DNA of 64,000 nucleotides. It comes from Anseranas semipalmata. Its lineage: Eukaryota; Chordata; Aves; Anseriformes; Anseranatidae. The notes beneath the pieces were generated by a model. The model was not told where the DNA came from and did not search any database. It saw nothing but the letters and a program-made list of their open reading frames with translations. The stretch spans positions 671,312 through 735,311 of the forward strand of contig VXAA01005254.1 in assembly GCA_013399115.1 (NCBI GenBank), written 5' to 3'. Shown here one piece after another: positions 27,401 to 42,400 of the stretch. Numbering within the stretch: the stretch's first letter is position 1; every line of letters starts with the position of its first letter. The position numbers and the translations under genes are program-made.

Positions 27401-30400
27401 TTAACGCTTCCTTTCAATTCAAGGTTCAAATGAGCCCATGGAGGTTTTTGTGGGAGAAGTGACTTCCTACACCTTGCATAATCTGTCTCCCAGTACTACT
27501 TATGATGTGAATGTTTATGCCCAGTATGACTCTGGAATGAGCATACCTTTGACAGATCAAGGCACTACATGTAAGTCAAAAGAATTTTGTTGTAGTCATG
27601 CTAGATACATACGCTGATCTGAGATAATGTTAATTAAGACAGTATTTTTAAGGCTGGGTGTTAGAAGGTCTGAATATTGTCTCATAGAGAATACTTGTCA
27701 CCTGTCCATAATGTAGTTTTTAGAAACACTAAGCTTCAGAACAGTAATGGAAATATAGTTTAAAGTAATGATTTGATTATATAAATTTTCTAGTCTGCTT
27801 CCTAAAATTTTATTTATCAATTTTATTTATCAATTTTTATTTTAGTTGGTGTCAATCTGTAATTGTCTCCAGGATACTACAGAATTTAACCATGCTAAGC
27901 AGGTCTAGGCTTTTTGCTACTCTGTTTTTTTTCTCACAGGATTGTCCAGGGATTGAAACTTCACCTTTCAGAATGGGATGATTTTGTTGGTGGCTTCAAT
28001 TAAGAAACTTCTTAAAATTTCTTCAGTTAAGATGAATCAATCATCCTGAAATTTGTTGACTCTACATGCTTTTTATACTGCCATATATATGAGTCAGATT
28101 CTGATTTTTAGAAGTTTCTTATTTTATAAAGAACTCCACTTTGTGTGAAAGTTGATAAAATGAGCTGTTACCCAATATGAGAAGGGAATCAGACTTTGGC
28201 CCTTTGTAAATAGCTAGGCTGGGATCTATAAGGCATAAGAGAAAATGAGGAGACCTGACTAGAACTGCTCTTTTGTTCTGTAACTTGTTTAAAAAATCAG
28301 GTTTTGGAGTAGCACTGCTAATATAAATTTAATTGTGATGTAGTTCTTTTAACGTCCATTATGTACTGCTTTCCAGAGAGCAATTTTCCTCTTTCTCTGT
28401 TCACAGTATATTTAAATGTCACTGACCTAACAACTTACAAAGTGGGTTGGGATACTTTCTGTATCCGATGGTCAGCTCACCGGTCAGCAACTTCCTACAG
28501 ACTAAAGCTGAACCCAGCTGATGGTAAGTGCATTTTATTTTTTGCATTTTCTGGAAACATAACTGTCTTATTTCGGTGGCAGCACCACTTAGTCGGAATG
28601 GTGGAAAGCCTCCACCAGAAGTCATGCTGCATTTGATTGAGCTTTAAAGATCTGAACATAACTTGTGTGATGAAAAAGCTGCAAAAAGGAAGTACTGCTT
28701 ATTGTCAAATTAACTTTCATTAGTGGGAGTTTGCCAGTTACCAGGGTTTTTTACATGCACACTGGAATGTAGTTACTCTCCCATATGCATCAGGGTTCAT
28801 AATCACTGCATAATCTTGGTCTAGAAAGGCTGTTATGGGACAAGAATAAGACTGCTGTCCAGTCTATTCCATCCTTCTCTCAAGAAGTCTCTAATTTCTA
28901 AACTTATTTGCACACGTATTAAAAGGGAAATACTGGGCTCTAATTTTCTTTCCATTGGGCTCTGTTTTTACAGGATCCAGAGGACAGGAAATTACAGTAC
29001 GTGGATCAGAAACAAGCCATTGTTTTACTGGCCTCTCACCAGACACCGAATACAATGCTACCGTCTTTGTTCAGACCCCTAACCTTGAGGGACCTCCAGT
29101 CTCTCTGAGGGAGCATACAGGTAGGTAATAGATACTGTGAACTGTAAGTTTTGAGTATAGAACTTGTTTCAGTGGTAGGACTTGTCTTCTTTCTAAATGG
29201 CTTTATATAAATTTATGTAATTTATATAAATACCTCTTTTAAGTGATCTTTCCTCTTTCTGCCAACGTAATGTCAACTGGAGTTTGAGGGAAAGAGAAAT
29301 TCTTATGCTCTACTTCAAACCAAGTATTTCCTAGCAATTGGATGAAGAAATGGGGTACATTATCAGAGTGCAATGTTATTCAGCTCATGCAAAGCCTTTC
29401 CTCTGTCATTAATGAAACGATGTACCTTTTTTAACACCAGCTATAATCTCATTACTTTTGTAACACTAGAAAACGTGTCTTGATAATTATACCTTGCTTG
29501 GATTAGTGACAAAAGATTTGAATCTTTCTATGGTAATATAGTACATAATCTAGAATTTTCCTTGAATGAAATAATTTATATTAAGCCAAAAAAATTTTGT
29601 TTTATTTCAGTCCTCAAACCTACAGAGGCACCAACTCCACCGCCTACACCTCCTCCACCTCCCACAATCCCTCCAGCTCGGGATGGTATGTTTATTTGTA
29701 GATTTATTCAGTATATTTACATGGTAGCTCTACTGCCTCAGGGTTTAAATCTATTTTTCATAAATTTAAATAGATTTAAAACTAGCACAGTATTTTAGGG
29801 TCTGGAATTTGAGACCAATTTCCTAATTGCATCCATTTGCTGTTGAGCTTTACTGGAATCTGAAATTTCCCCGTTTAGAACAGCAAGGTGTATACATTTT
29901 GGGGAAAAAAAATCAAGATATTCTGTAGCTCTGTAGCAAATCTGTGAGCCTAGACCTGAGCAGACAACTTGTTTTTTTATGGAAGCTGCTCAGAAAAAAA
30001 TGTTGTTTAAGACATTTGCATTTGATTCTTGAGCTTTTCTTCATTTTTTGCACCTTTCTTTGAGAATTTTTAATAAATGTTTTCATGCTGAGCATACGCT
30101 ACCTGCCAGGTTGACTGTGTGGTAGTAGAAGTTTGCTGAATATTTGTCATTCTTGAATTTAAAATTTTTGAAGTCATACTCTTTATTTCACAGTGCTTTG
30201 AATGTTATATTTCAAGTGTTCCTTTTCTTGGTCTTTCAGTATGCAGAGGCGCCAAAGCAGACATAGTATTCTTGACTGATGCTTCTTGGAGTATTGGTGA
30301 CGATAACTTCAACAAAGTAGTAAAGTTTGTTTTTAATACAGTAGGAGCCTTTGACTTGATTAATCCTGCTGGAATCCAGGTAGGTTTATTATTTCCATTG

Positions 30401-33400
30401 GGTAAATTTTAGAAGGAAACTGAAGCTGAACCTGGATTACTAAAGTTAAATCTGATTTTTCCTTTCTTACAGATTGCTGTCATGTTTTATTTTGTATTTG
30501 ATTGTTTGTGCAATGTGCGTGTATGTGTGTGCATGTATAAGTTTATATGAAATATATGAAGTGTTCTGTAGATACAAAGGGAATCCAGTCTATCCTGAGG
30601 GGTTACTATTTTGAAAGCCCAAGCTTGAAGAAGCATGTGAGAATCCTCCAGGTAGAGAAACCAGGGTGGATGGATAGTCAGTGTAGGGTTACTTTATGTT
30701 TTTGTTTCTTTGCATCAGCAACTGGCACACTGCATAGTTGTTATATACTAATTTTTGTCCATCAGAAATCTGTTTTGAGGACAGTATGATTGTTGAGTGA
30801 GGGTTATGTTTTAATTTCTCAGTTCAAGAAAGGAGTCTTATACATAGAAGGAGTTCAGATGGCTTGCCATTAGCCTTGTCTGGTCAAGCTGCCTAGAATC
30901 CCACTGCAGAAAGTAGGAAAGTAATAGAAATCTCTGGTTGTCAGAGACATTTTCTATCGGGCTCTTTACTGTAACCATTACTCATTTTCTTCTGCTTATG
31001 GGAATTTGGATGGGATTGCCACTAGGGTCCCATAAATACTGCTCTTTCACTAGATAAAGTGAATGAGATGAGACATGAGAGAGTTTCTTACAAGGTATAT
31101 CTGGAGTATAGCAATGACTTTTTTTTCTATGAATTGCTATGATTCTCCAGTCTAGAGATGGAGAAGACCTGATATAGGAGGCAGAGATACGTAACTGCTA
31201 ACATTTAGTAAAATATGAAAGCCACGTATCTTTTGACTTAGCTGCAACAATCTCAGGTTTTCTGATATTCTCAAATAGCAGAATGGGATATTAATAATTT
31301 TAAAAGGCAATTTACTTTGATAAATATGAATATATGCATACAGAATCATATCTGTTCAGCATCAAATTAGTATGATACCATAATATTGCAATTATACAGA
31401 ATGTCTAGAAGGAACAAAATAAAATATGCATAATATTTAAATTTAAAGATTATTTAAGAATAAACATTCAGTGATTATATTCTGATACTTAAGGCAGGAA
31501 AGTACACAATTTTGTATATGTCTAAGTTTATTGACATTCTGTCACCAGGTTCTTTTTTGTATCTCTTAAAAAAAATGGAAGAGATTTTGTAGACAATTTA
31601 TACCTGCTTGGATGCAGAGAGCAGGTACCATTTAATCATACTTATTTAAGATCATACCACATTTTATACACAGAGGAAATTAGACGTGTTTTGTCTACAT
31701 TGCTGTGACAGTATCTGTGTATGTAAATATGTATGTGTGTGCATTATCATACATATATGAAAAAGATTTTTCAATTATTTAATGCTTACCACAATACAAA
31801 TTTCATGGAGCGAGTTTGAACATGGAGATATGTGACTAAATACTGTGATATATTCCCTTTCAGGTTTCATTTGTGCAATACAGTGATGAAGCAAAATCTG
31901 AGTTTAAACTGAATACATTTGATGACAAGGCCCAAGCCCTGGGAGCTCTTCAAAATATACAGTACAGAGGAGGAAACACACGGACAGGTATTTCCAAGCA
32001 GTAATTATATTTCTTTAAGATAAATTGTTTTTGGAAACTGCCTCCTTATCCTGATATTTCATGGCTGAAGGATTAGGTTTGTATGTTCTTCTGTTTTAGT
32101 TGTGTGGCTGTCACCCTGTCAACATAAAGTAAGGAATTTCTTCTCCTATAGATAATATGGCTGACTCATTCATTATGCACTTTGCAGGCAAAGCCCTAAC
32201 ATTTATCAAAGAAAAGGTTTTGACTTGGGAGAGTGGCATGAGGCGAGGTGTTCCCAAGGTACTTGTTGTTGTCACAGATGGTCGATCACAGGATGAGGTG
32301 AGGAAAGCAGCAACGGTCATACAGCACTCTGGTAAGCAATTTGCAGTACCTAGCTGTTTCATTTCCTTAATGTGTTAAGCAATGCAATTTATAAGCAGTG
32401 CTTCAATTATTTGGAAATTCTTTACTCATCATTTATGGACTCAGAAATGTATTCTGAGTGCTTGGAATCACTCAAAACTATTTAAAGAATTTAGACACTC
32501 TGGGCCAGACTTACTTTTTCTCTCTCTATCCTTCCCTCTGTGGAAGGATATGGCTTCCCACAGCTTTCAAAGAATTCCTCATGCATAGTGTTTGACAGAG
32601 CTGACTTTTGGTTACTTCTCCTTGCTGTGTGAACCCCAACCATCATTATGAAGTGTGCTCCATTCTGGTGTTTTTGATGTACTGGGCCTGACTTTTTGAG
32701 CTTTATGTTTTACTTGGCATAAACTACAGGAACTCCAGTGAAAGGAGGTGCTCTTACTGGAGCTAGGTCTGAACTTCTTCATTGTCTTTTGATCTGAGAA
32801 ATGTTGCACTCCCTCTATAGATTGCTGAGTGTGACTTATGTGTGACTAAGCATCTATTCCTTTCCATGCTCTCAGTAGCCTCTACTGCGATTGCCCAGCA
32901 GTCTTACATTTCATTGCATAAACCACCTGGAGTGCAGTTTCCTGAGCAAGGAGATGTACTTCCTTACAGAAATTACTGGCATGTAAACCACAAGTGGTCA
33001 TCTTGTCTACATCTGTGATCTGAAAGAATCAGCTCTGTCTAGATGACTTCTGAAGATGTTTGGCTAACCTATTGATAAAAATCTCTACAGTCCCTCTGGA
33101 TAATCTGCTTCAGTGCTTAACTACCCTAATATTTGGAAAGCTTTTCCTCACATCTAACCTAAGTGTTTCTTCAGGCTAATGAAGCTGTTGTCTTCTTTTC
33201 ATTTACCTAGTTAACCAGGAAAGCAATTGATAACTGTCCACTGTAACAGGCCTTCATATTTGAAGTGTGTTGTCATTTCCTATTTCGTCTTCTCTTTTCT
33301 AGACTAAACAAACACATTTCCTTCAACCTCCCGTTGATGAAGTTTTCCAAACTTCTTATCATTTTCACTAGCTACTCACTTCTGTTTCTTTGCATCTTAA

Positions 33401-36400
33401 ATGTTGTGCTCTATGCTAGACAGAATGTTTCAGCCAAAGCTTCATTAGTATTGACTACAGAGAATAATTATCTCCCATTTCCTTTTGACAAATTCAACAT
33501 GTAAATAAAGATGGGTTTATCATCTGCAATAAATGTGAATTCTGCCTTCAGCATCCAACCAGCATTTCCATTATCTGTGCAGTTCCTTGTCAATTAATTA
33601 TTTTGTGAGAAATTTTTCTGTTCAGTGCTTACTTGTGTAATGACATTTTTTTTCTTTCCTGTTTTCTGGTATAGCAAAAGAGGTCTAATTATCATAAGGA
33701 GGATTAGGTGGGAGAAGGGAAGGGAAGAAATGAATCAGAAGAAGAATTCTGTAAAGGCTATAAGATAACAGAAAACAAAAACTTGATATAGAAGGCAAGG
33801 AGACACTATTTTAAGGACTTGAAGAGGAAAATCACCCTGACAAAGAGGCAGATTATGCTTTTACACCTGGTGATATGATTAAATTCTATGGACTGGGTTC
33901 ATCTCATTTTACTTATGCCATTTAACAATTAAATATCTAGTCTAAGGTGATCCTTTTATAGTTACTGTAGAGAGCAACAGATAGACATCTACAGAACACA
34001 GCTTCTCCTGTCCTGAAGTTCACATCTTAGGGAGGTGAACTGAATTGCACTCTGAATCTGTCCCTGCTTGTGTGTTGATTATAGAGGAAGCCTAGACAAC
34101 TAGCTTAGCCTTGTTCATAACTTGGGAAGTAAAAACTGATGAGATGATCCCACCCTGAGAAAGCAAGAGGGACACTGAGAAACATGAAATGCAGAAGGTG
34201 GTAAGAGACAGAGGATTGGATAACTAATTTAGATAACTAATACTGTGCACAGAGATGTTGGACACAGAACAGATTTAAGATATGGTAGAGTTGAGAGGAT
34301 TGTACATTTTGTATGAAAGAGACTATGTAGCCAAGGCTGTGTAACTAAGATAGTGCCAAGCAGGAGTCAATGATGGAAGAAGGAGAAAGTTTTGAAAGAA
34401 AGATGCAAAAAACAGTTTAATTCCTCTTGAGCTTTGGTAGGGTGAAATGAAATCCAGAATGCGTGCTCATAATGAAGGCCAGATACAAGACTAGGTAGAG
34501 CCTGCCAAATCAATGATAGAGATGGCTTGTGAAATATTGACCTGAAAAATGGTTGTGTACATTTTACTACATTTCAAGTAATGAATGTTATTTTTACAGG
34601 CTTCAGTGTCTTTGTGGTTGGTGTGGCTGATGTGGATTACAATGAGCTGGCCAAGATTGCCAGCAAGCCCAGCGAGCGTCATGTATTTATTGTTGATGAT
34701 TTTGATGCATTTGAAAAAATTCAAGATAACCTCGTCACCTTTGTGTGTGAGACAGCTACCTCAAGTGAGTCGAAAACACCATTTTACTTTTTCCCAAGCT
34801 GATGCATTTGCTCATATACTGTTGCAGTTGTCATCCCATTTACAGTACTTCAAAAAATGTTCACATGTAAAAGTTAGGTTTCATAATAACTGCATGTGTT
34901 TTGAGGGAGCAAGAGGTTTTTTTTTTGTTAGTTTTGAGGTAGCTATTGTGTTTTATGTAATCTCACATTTCAAAAGTGCAGGTATAACAAAATGAGAGCA
35001 ACAGTCACTGAGAACTATTGCTCTTTAAAAGAAAGTAAAATGATGCCTAATGTGAATGGAGGGACATGACAAGTCTCTTTACTACTGGTCCGGACTGCTA
35101 TAGGGCTGCAGGTGAAGTGTGTGATGCTATTTCAAAATGATCTAAATTAAATGTCAGTTGTTTACTCAAGTAAAATCCTTCTATGGCAAAAATGAAAAAT
35201 TCTCAGGCCTGTCATATGCAACTGTTTACTCCGTAACTACCTCATCCACTGGCTCCTGAGAAGCCATATAAATCTGCAGTTTTTCCTTGTGAATTTGACA
35301 GCTAATATGCAGCCTGACTCATGCCTCAAATATTTATGGAAAAATTGAATCATTATGCCCCTTTCTTCTTATGAATTAGACTCAAAATATTTTGGGGGCT
35401 CATTTGTTATCCCATACAATTTGTCATGGTAGAAATATCCAACTAAAAGTAGCGAGTAAAGTTTTTAGCAGGCCATCTAATGCAGAACAGAACACAGCGT
35501 GCTGAATGTAGCAAAAGTTGGCCGATAATTAATACTAGCACAGCCTTCTTGGCAATAAAACTTTCTAAAGTATGTACATCTTCATATCCTGGTATTTTTC
35601 ATGTTTTTGAACTTTCATGTTGTTTCCTCTCTTTTAGCTTGTCCTCTTATTTACTTGGAGGGGTACACTTCACCTGGTAAGAAACTGTCTATAATATTTT
35701 GCATAGGTTCATTTGTGTCCTTTACAACTCTACAGTGTTTTTACTGTTTTTCTTTGCTGATTTAAAGGTTTCAAGATGTTGGAATCATATAATCTAACAG
35801 AGAAGCATTTTGCTTCCGTACAAGGCGTATCACTGGAATCAGGCTCTTTCCCAAGCTATGTGGCATACAGACTCCATAAAAACGCCTTTGTCAGCCAGCC
35901 CATACGGTAAGTAAACCTGGAAGACTCATATTTAGAGCAAACAGGTGGGGAAGGGTTAAGAGAGTTTGTAGCTAATGGCATTAGTATCTTATGGAAGATG
36001 CATTTATTTGATGTTGTTTTTACTGAACTCCAGGAAGTATACTCCAAAGAACATCTATCATTGTTCTCATTAAATGCTAATCTGTTTCTTCCTTTGCAAT
36101 CTGTTCACTATTAATCCAGCTGCTTATTGTTCTTTTATTTGAGACTATGCTTCTTAACCACTCAACTTGCTTATAATATACAATTTGGTCTTAGGCAGTT
36201 GAGCAACAGACTCCTTAGTACAAAGAGCTCTACATTGCCAGAGGGAAATGGTTTCAATATGGAAGGATAAGCACCACTTTTTGCAGGGGCATCATTTGTA
36301 CTGCAGTAGGCAGCATGCTGATGCCATTGACTTGGGGTATTTTCTCCTGTAGCTGAGTTGCCGTGTTTGGCTAATGGAGTGGAGATTTCAAGGGCCTGTG

Positions 36401-39400
36401 ATCTTAGAGCTTGGTTATGGAGGGGTAATACATGGTCATTCTTTCCAACTATCACACACGCAAAAAAAGACTTAGCAGTTAGTTTTACTAGGAGGAATCT
36501 AGTGGTAAGAGTAAGTTTCAGAAAAGTCCTCCTGAGACGGAGGAGATGCCTAAAGATACACCATTACTCCTATTTAATTTAAGGAAAGTTTTTCTTTTTG
36601 TAAAAGCCTTTGAAATCTGCCATCCTGTCAGATTGGTAAAGATCAGGTCACATGTACAGGCACTGAAGTGTATGAAGAAACAATTTGTTTTTGCTGGCCT
36701 TCTCAGCTCACAACTTTAAAAGTGGAGGACTTGAGGACTTTTTGAATTCACTGATATGCCAGTATAGTTATGTGGGTAATAGATCCCTGACAGTCTGGAT
36801 TTTTACAGTCTAGGGAAGTACAGATAATCCTAGTCAGTAGGATCTTGTTTTGCAATTCTGTTACATTAAGATAAATCTTGCATTTAGCAGGATAAGTAGC
36901 ATGATAAGAAGATAATAAAAAGACAGACTTTCTGCTTATTTCAGGTTTTTTAGAATGTTGTGATACAGTCTATTGTCTGCTGTAGGAGGTGGAGTAGACT
37001 TGCCAGAGTATTCTGGGCACGTAGTTTTCATAAGAAGCCAGAATATAAAACTCACTCTAGATTGAGTCAGCAAGGCAATAAAAGCATCCTGATCCTGGTA
37101 GCGTAGCTGTTTCACATCTGAGATAACTTGCTATCAGAGTTATAAATAGTGTTGCTATATCTACTTTATTATTTTCTTTTTTACACTGTGTTGTGTGTTG
37201 TTGTTGACTTATTGATATAATTGACTATAATTGGAAAGTGTCCCTAATGGTGTGGGTACATAAGCTTTGCCTAAAATACAGAGGAGCTTTTCTATTTATT
37301 TCAAGGTTTCTCTGTTTGTGCTCATGAGGCCAAATCCCTCTCTAAGTTCCAGTATATTGGCTAAGGAGAAGCATAAGCTACCTCTCTTCTGACAGCTACC
37401 TTCCTGCATTCCCTAACTCTCCTTCAGAAAATTCCAGAGGCCATTTGATGCATGTTTTTATTTACTTCTAGCTTTCTGTCTTTTTAATGTCTAACAGTCT
37501 GAACATCACAAATCTAAACCTCAGCAGCCACTGGTGAATGAGGTAGAGCCCAAATACATCACCCATTACAGGGAATACATTAAATGTCTTCTTCACTGCA
37601 TCTGTGCCTGAAGGACAGTGATAGTTAAAAGCAGTATTTTCTATTGCTTGTCTAAAATGAGCCAAGTGAAAGAATACTAAAGCTATGGTCTGTTTTTATA
37701 AACTTATCTTCAAGGAATTCAAAATATGTGTAGTTTATGCAGAATCTTGCCACAAGAATAAATCTCCAAGAGTTCTTGGTCACATTCTGGCTGCCCCCAT
37801 AACCATGCCTGGACCAATTGAAGACAGGCTGTGAGTTCATTTTAACAAATCACAAAGTAATTTTTATCACATATTTCTTTTCTATGGAGGGAGTAGTTAA
37901 AATGCTCAGTTCTGTTAAATGCTGTTGTTTTCCCATTACTCTTAAGTTGTTTCTTTGAAAAAGGACAAATGATGAAAATCTTGTTTATTTTCCTCATGTG
38001 TTTCCATGTGAAAAAATATCCTCATATTGTCTTAACAGGGAGATTCACCCAGAGGGATTGCCACAGGCGTACACTATCATTTTGTTGTTCCGTCTTCTGC
38101 CTGAATCCCCCAACGAGCCTTTTGCAATTTGGCAGATTACAGACAGAGATTACAAACCACAAGTTGGAGTCGTGCTTGATCGTAAGGATGATTATGCTTA
38201 TTGAACAGAGAATTTATACATTACATTATTTTGCATGTATTCTTCCAAAATCTTTCCAAAACCAAAACATTCTTACATGGTAAAAGGATTAGATATATAT
38301 CAATTAATTTTTCAACTAAGAATAATTCAGCTAAGATACATTTTAACTCTAGTATTACCTCTCAAACCGAAAGAATGCACATCTACATAGTTATATGTCA
38401 GTGAAACCATCTATGTTTACCCAACAGAGTAAAGCAATACATTTTATCCATGAGTGTATCTTAGGATGGTGATTTCAGCTGTACATCTAAAATGAAATGC
38501 ATTATTTTAATTTCTTGCAGCTGCCAGCAAAGTGTTGTCATTCTTTAACAAGGATACAAGGGGAGAGGTTCAAACTGTAACTTTTGATAACGATGAAGTA
38601 AAGAAAATCTTTTATGGAAGCTTCCACAAGGTAAAGGATTGAAATTATGAACATTGCTTTCTAAAGTGCAGTTCTGTGAAACAGAAGACAAGCAAGCAGA
38701 AGCCACTGTCCAGTTTATCTGTAATGCCATAGATGACATGGGGGCTTACAGATCACATAATACAAGATCTCTGAAGTTATAGTACTTCTTTGTTTATTGA
38801 ATTAAAGCCCTACTTTGAACCAATGTAAAAGATGAATTTTTCAAGATAGTGTAGGTTGAGAGATATATCCGAACAAGGTATCATAGCCTGCCTAGCACAT
38901 GAAAGAAAAGGAGTAAAAGATAAATTGGAAATAAAGAAAAGGAAGCTGTGCTGAGAAAAGTTTTTTGGGGAGGGAGAGAGAGCGTAATGATTTGGAATCA
39001 CTGAGAGAAGAGGAAAGATGTAGCCACAGAAAGTAAGTAGTTACTGGCATATAGAAAAAGGCAAGGAGCCAGTTTTGGGATATGAATAGAATATTGAATG
39101 AGATTCATATGTTTAACAAGCATAACACATGTATATTTATATATTTTCTATGTATGCATGCATATTGGTATATTTTTGGCTTTAGATTCACTGGACCTAA
39201 AATATTCCAAATTATTCTATAAGTAATTTAACTGAGGGAGCAATGATAATGAGAGAGAGCACATAATAAATCGTATAATCTATTTGCAATTTAGAATGGA
39301 ACTCACATTTTTGAATTGTCAGAATGGCTAGCGAAATCTGCATTTGCCTACAATTGTGAAAATTTGTGCTTACTTTTAAAATTTTGTGCACCAAATCATG

Positions 39401-42400
39401 AAAACTTGATCCTGCCAGACTTGCTTACCTCTAGCCATTGAAAAGTGTTTAGCCCAGGCTACATGTATGTCTAAAAGCACAAGTTTAAAAATATATTCCT
39501 GCTGTGTTAAGCATGTATGTTTAGGGCAAGAAAGTGAGTTGCAATTGCAACATTTTCAGTCAGCTGAAATGTGCGTTCTGATATTCTCCCTTATCTCCCT
39601 TCTGTTTAGCTTAGCTTTCCTCTGATGACTAAATATGGCTGCAGTATAACATTTGTTTTCTTTATGATACCCTGCATGACTAGTCACTACCAGCATTCCT
39701 TTGAGGATACTGATAAAGGGTTGCCTCTGTTGACTTGCTGATACTGGAGGCCACATTGTGAACCAAGCTTTGCTACAGCTGAAGGCAGGGAAAGCTAGCT
39801 GGTGCCAGCATTCTAATGTGTTGGGACTTGGTCTGTTTAAAACACAGATGACTACAAAATCAGACAGTACTATAAAAGCTATTGTTTTCTTCAGAATTTG
39901 ACAGAGGGTAATTACCCAAACTGTTTCTATGTCATGTCCAATTGTGCATGTGTTTATAATTTACTTAATAGCCAATTATTTTCCTACATATGAAGAAATG
40001 TTTATGTCATTAGCTTTGTAACTGCTACTTATGAGTAGGCTTGGATCATACCTGCATTAGGCAACCTCTGTTTTGTCCTTGGCATTTGGCTCTTTGCCTT
40101 TCTTTTTTTTGATAACTTAGTTGGACAACTGATTTTTAAGAAAGTATGTTAATCTACTGGAGTAAGAAAAACTGTCAGTAAAGGCTAGGACAGGTATTGT
40201 TTTGGTTTAAAAGCTGAGCCATCTTATCACCAAGAAGGACTGTAAAAACATAGAATAACACTTATCATTTATTATTCTAGATATCAGTGTGAGAGTTGAG
40301 ACTTCCATTCTTTAGGTCAGGGGTATGGAGCTCTCTACATGCTGTACTACCAGCAGTCTGTTTTAAGTGCCAACTGCTAATTTTGTTGGCACTCAGAGTC
40401 ATTTTTTCTTGTAGCTTCTCTAAATGTGATAAAGCTGAGGAGAATTCTCTGATAGCACTGAAGTTCTGGTTATAAATCAGAGCAAACAGAGCAAATGGGG
40501 AACAACCTGCAACTCCAGCAACACTGGCAATCATATATAACTGTTTACTACACTTGTTGGTGAAAAACAATTACAGGGAAAATAAAAATCCAGAATTTTG
40601 CATTATTTTAATTGTTATATCCACTCACACAAATGAACAGAAAATAGTCCTAAGATGTTGAACAACGTTCAGGAGTAGCAGCTGTTTGCAAATTCTGTTA
40701 AAGCTCTAAGAAACTATGAATTCTTGTTTATGAGACTTTCTTAAGCAAAAATGAACCGTGTATCTGTTAATTAGCGTGGGGTGCTGATCCCCCTCCTTCT
40801 TTTCCCAGAAAGGAATAAAAAATTCAGATTTTGATAGTATTTGAGATAACTGGAGTAGCCTTGATTTAAATAGCTGTATTCAGGATTTTTCACTATGTAA
40901 CTGAGTAGACTTCTCTGGACTTTCTCCAGGATGATTACTGAGATTGCTATGAGTCATGTTGTTAATGATAGTATCATGGAACTCCCCAGCTCATGTACTG
41001 GGAAAGCCGTATGTATCAACCATGTTGATTAGCTCCTAACAAAGGATAGCAGTAGTTTCAGCTGGATGAAGGAAGGAAAGTAAGATTAACACATTTCAAA
41101 AGGTACTTTTGAAATTTCTCCTACCATCTAGTTTCAAAGAAATGACAAGTCTTTAAAATACGAGAAGATGTTTTCCAAAATGTCAAACATTTTTGTGGTT
41201 TTCATTAGATGACTTACTGGCTCGTTCAGTGAAGCGCAGTTAACTACACCTAACTGTGCAGGGAAATTTACTTTGGCATACTTGAATGCTCTGTGTAGCA
41301 TAGTTATGGTGAAAGCTGTTGAATCTGGCAAGTCCCATAGGAAAAATCCTTACTGCCTGAGGCAGTCATTAAACTTATAACTGAATGTTTTGGAGAGACA
41401 GACTTCTTCTGCTTGCTTATTCTTACCATGCTAGATTTCCTTTTTGATTGCAGTTTTGCAGTAGTTAGCCACAGGAAATTTGATAATGGGTTTATGTCTT
41501 TCTGCTGATGTACATATGGGATAGTACTTTGCTTAGCTTATTGATGTGGTTCATTTAACAGTAGATCAGAACACCATCAGACTTGATCTTAGAAGGGCTC
41601 TACAGAGAGAGAGAGAGAGAGAGAGATTAAAGTGTGTTTTCTTTCTTAAAACCTCAGTGCCTTCTGGCACTATAAACGGTCAGAAGTGATGCTTTATATT
41701 AGTGTGTTAGAAACTGAAGAGAGTGTTTCTGTTAATATGTTGTTGAAAATAAAATCAAACTGGATTGAATACAGAGACATTTTATTTACTGTCAATGTTA
41801 GATTTTTATTAGATTTGTGTCTGGGCCATGAAATTCAGACTGGATTCAAGGCTAGCATTAAATCAGAAGCAAACTGACCGAGTTAATGACCTGGGGGAGC
41901 CCTACTTATTTTTGACTGCTTACGTTGCTGCTTCTTTGGATGGATAGATGATGCTCAGGTAGTCATTGCTGTTTGAACATTTTCAAACTGAAGGTCTCAT
42001 TCAGCAATATGATGTAGGTTTACCTCTCCTAAGTTTTGTGTGCAAATGAAAATGCAGTAATATGCATTCACTATGCAGATGTAATTTATTTAATTTGTGA
42101 CAAATAGTTAATGTTCCAGTAGAACGACTTGCACATCAAGTACTTTTCAGGATTAGTAAATCGCATCTGTAGTCAGTTTAAACTGTTTGACGCAGTCATT
42201 AATCTGTAAAATTTAATTATATGATCAAATGACTGAGTATATGATGTATAAGTGATAATAAATTTAAAGTTTTGGCATGGTGCTTATTTTATTTTGTGGA
42301 AAGTTTAGTTTTTAATACCAAAATATACTTCAGACACACTCAGTTATCTTTCCACTGTTTTTTATTTGGTCACTGAACAATGTTGGGAATGTTAATTAAA

